DNA of 50,000 nucleotides from Balamuthia mandrillaris (Eukaryota; Discosea; Longamoebia; Balamuthiidae): the NCBI GenBank assembly GCA_031835245.1, contig JAVKOQ010000303.1, positions 1 to 50,000 of the forward strand, written 5' to 3'. Positions 49,221 through 50,000 of the stretch are shown in pieces. The translations under genes were made by a program, and so were the position numbers. A model generated the notes under the pieces. The model was not told the DNA's origin. It searched no databases and saw nothing but the letters and a program-made list of their open reading frames with translations. Position 1 is the stretch's first letter. Every line of letters starts with the position of its first letter.

Positions 49221-50000
49221 TGGTGATGGTGGTGGATACTATGCAAACAAAACAAACAAACAAACACAAACAAACAAACCGTTGGCGAACAGCATGAATA
49301 AAACTCTGATAGTTGGTATCTGCAGACCAGTTGGATTGTTGCAAAGCATCTGAGGATAGATTGTGAAATGCTTCTTTGGTAACTAGCTCTGGAGCAATAA
49401 CTGTATGTATGCAAGGGAGTGAGAATGAAAAGAACCAAAAAGAGAGCAAGTCAGTCCATCAAGTGATAGTGGTGGTGGTGGTGGTGGTGGTGATTTATTG
49501 ACGCTGGTCAGGCAGCCAGCCCAGCCAAAGAAAAAACAAAAGAAAAAACAAAAATCAGATGAGCAGTAACGAACCGCAATGTCGAGGGGGATGATAATCA
49601 GCAGTGGTAGTTGCAACAAAGGATGAAGATGATGAAGAAGAAGAAGAAGAAGAAGAAGAATGAGGATGAGTGGTGGTAACATTGCTGACCAAGCGATTGG
49701 CCACAATAGCACGTTTTAATGTATCCTTGACGTAGACTTGCTGGGATCTACCACGAGGTACCCAACCTGCGATAAGGGCAGTAGTATCCAGTACATTGTT
49801 CTGACTGTGACCTTCCTGCAGTCCCTCCAAAATCAAGGCAGTGCAAAGGAAGCCAGCACGCAAGGAGTGAAAGGAAAACAATCCTTCAGGATAACCAGCC
49901 CGAACAGCCCGATCTTGCAACTTGGCTTTTAAAGTATCGCGTGACCATCCCCATAATGATGTTTGTTTTTGTGTATCTGTCAAGCGCCAGTTGTGAAACT
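47877..50000 (-). mobile_element. Crypton-like element, copy B: tyrosine recombinase plus SANT/Myb protein (runs off the window)
   Basis: At the right edge the minus strand codes the C-terminal half of a tyrosine recombinase: the box II motif HSLR (FSFHSLRAGFLCTALILEG), then AGWVPRGRSQQVYVKDTLKR with W in the third-ligand position (as in Cre and Flp) and the nucleophile Tyr. Splice donors and acceptors link it through a middle exon (ELVTKEAFHNLSSDALQQSN, about 49400-49280) to the exon at 48893-48020. That exon codes a CxxC-bearing helical region (WPNIHCQLCRQHISGILQSF) and a SANT/Myb-like helix-turn-helix (PEIRRLVTWRLRDGWSWLEI, NNDCYDKWRNLL), ending in an acidic tail. A YR followed by a Myb-like DNA-binding domain fits Cryptons better than DIRS elements. 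The start of the recombinase lies outside the window. Confidence 0.6.
49148..49220. repeat. (GATA)n microsatellite
   Basis: A run of GATA/AATA tetranucleotides in a presumed intron of the Crypton-like element. Confidence 0.95.

Noticed and set aside
1-50000. CRISPR arrays, rRNA and tRNA genes
   Set aside because: Regular repeats seen are microsatellites; no cloverleaf or rRNA core sequence could be recognised by eye, though a covariance search was not possible.

Overview
The window is nuclear DNA of a free-living protist, most likely an amoebozoan. The evidence is the mix of gene families: two tandem Frizzled-like receptors, a two-domain WRKY factor, a copine, FYVE/DH/PH Rho exchange factors and a RhoGAP. 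Most host genes have many short GT-AG introns (donors are often GTAC..), Ser/Asn/Glu-rich low-complexity stretches and abundant (CT)n, (TTC)n and (CAAAA)n microsatellites. The species cannot be fixed from the sequence; an Acanthamoeba/Balamuthia-type amoeba would fit.

Layout. 1-3200: two decayed LINE pieces on the minus strand, lying between GA-rich microsatellites. 3.9-5.3 kb (-): a Cys-rich zinc-binding protein. 5.9-7.0 kb (+): an INO80B/IES2-like chromatin remodelling subunit in four exons. 7.1-7.9 kb (-): a calmodulin-like EF-hand protein. 8.8-11.2 kb (+): a large protein with a region resembling the fungal transcription factor middle homology region. 11.4-13.4 kb (+): a group-I-like WRKY protein. 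13.6-23 kb: a cluster of Rho GTPase regulators, with a helical-DH-PH exchange factor (-), a FYVE-DH-PH exchange factor (-) and a divergent RhoGAP (+). The last two share an intergenic region that holds a perfect 13-bp inverted repeat. 23.6-24.4 kb (-): a hypothetical protein. 24.9-26.8 kb (-): an MFS transporter. 27.1-27.4 kb (-): a small two-exon membrane protein.

27.5-31.1 kb: a divergent, intronless gene pair made of an isocyanide synthase fused to a TauD-type 2-oxoglutarate dioxygenase (-) and a class A FAD monooxygenase (+). In a region of otherwise intron-rich genes this looks like a laterally acquired natural-product cassette, and it is the most interesting system here. 31.4-31.9 kb (-): a hypothetical protein. 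32.0-35.2 kb (+): a copine with an unusual C-terminal SAM domain and a degenerate metal site. 35.5-40.8 kb (+): two tandem Frizzled-like receptors.

42.4-50 kb: a nest of mobile-element fossils on the minus strand. It holds two copies of an element coding a SANT/Myb-like protein (one copy also carries a tyrosine recombinase, Crypton-like), a 3' part of a Ty3/gypsy chromovirus with integrase, chromodomain and LTR, and a retroelement C-terminal fragment. TTAGGG-like motifs lie at several of the junctions.
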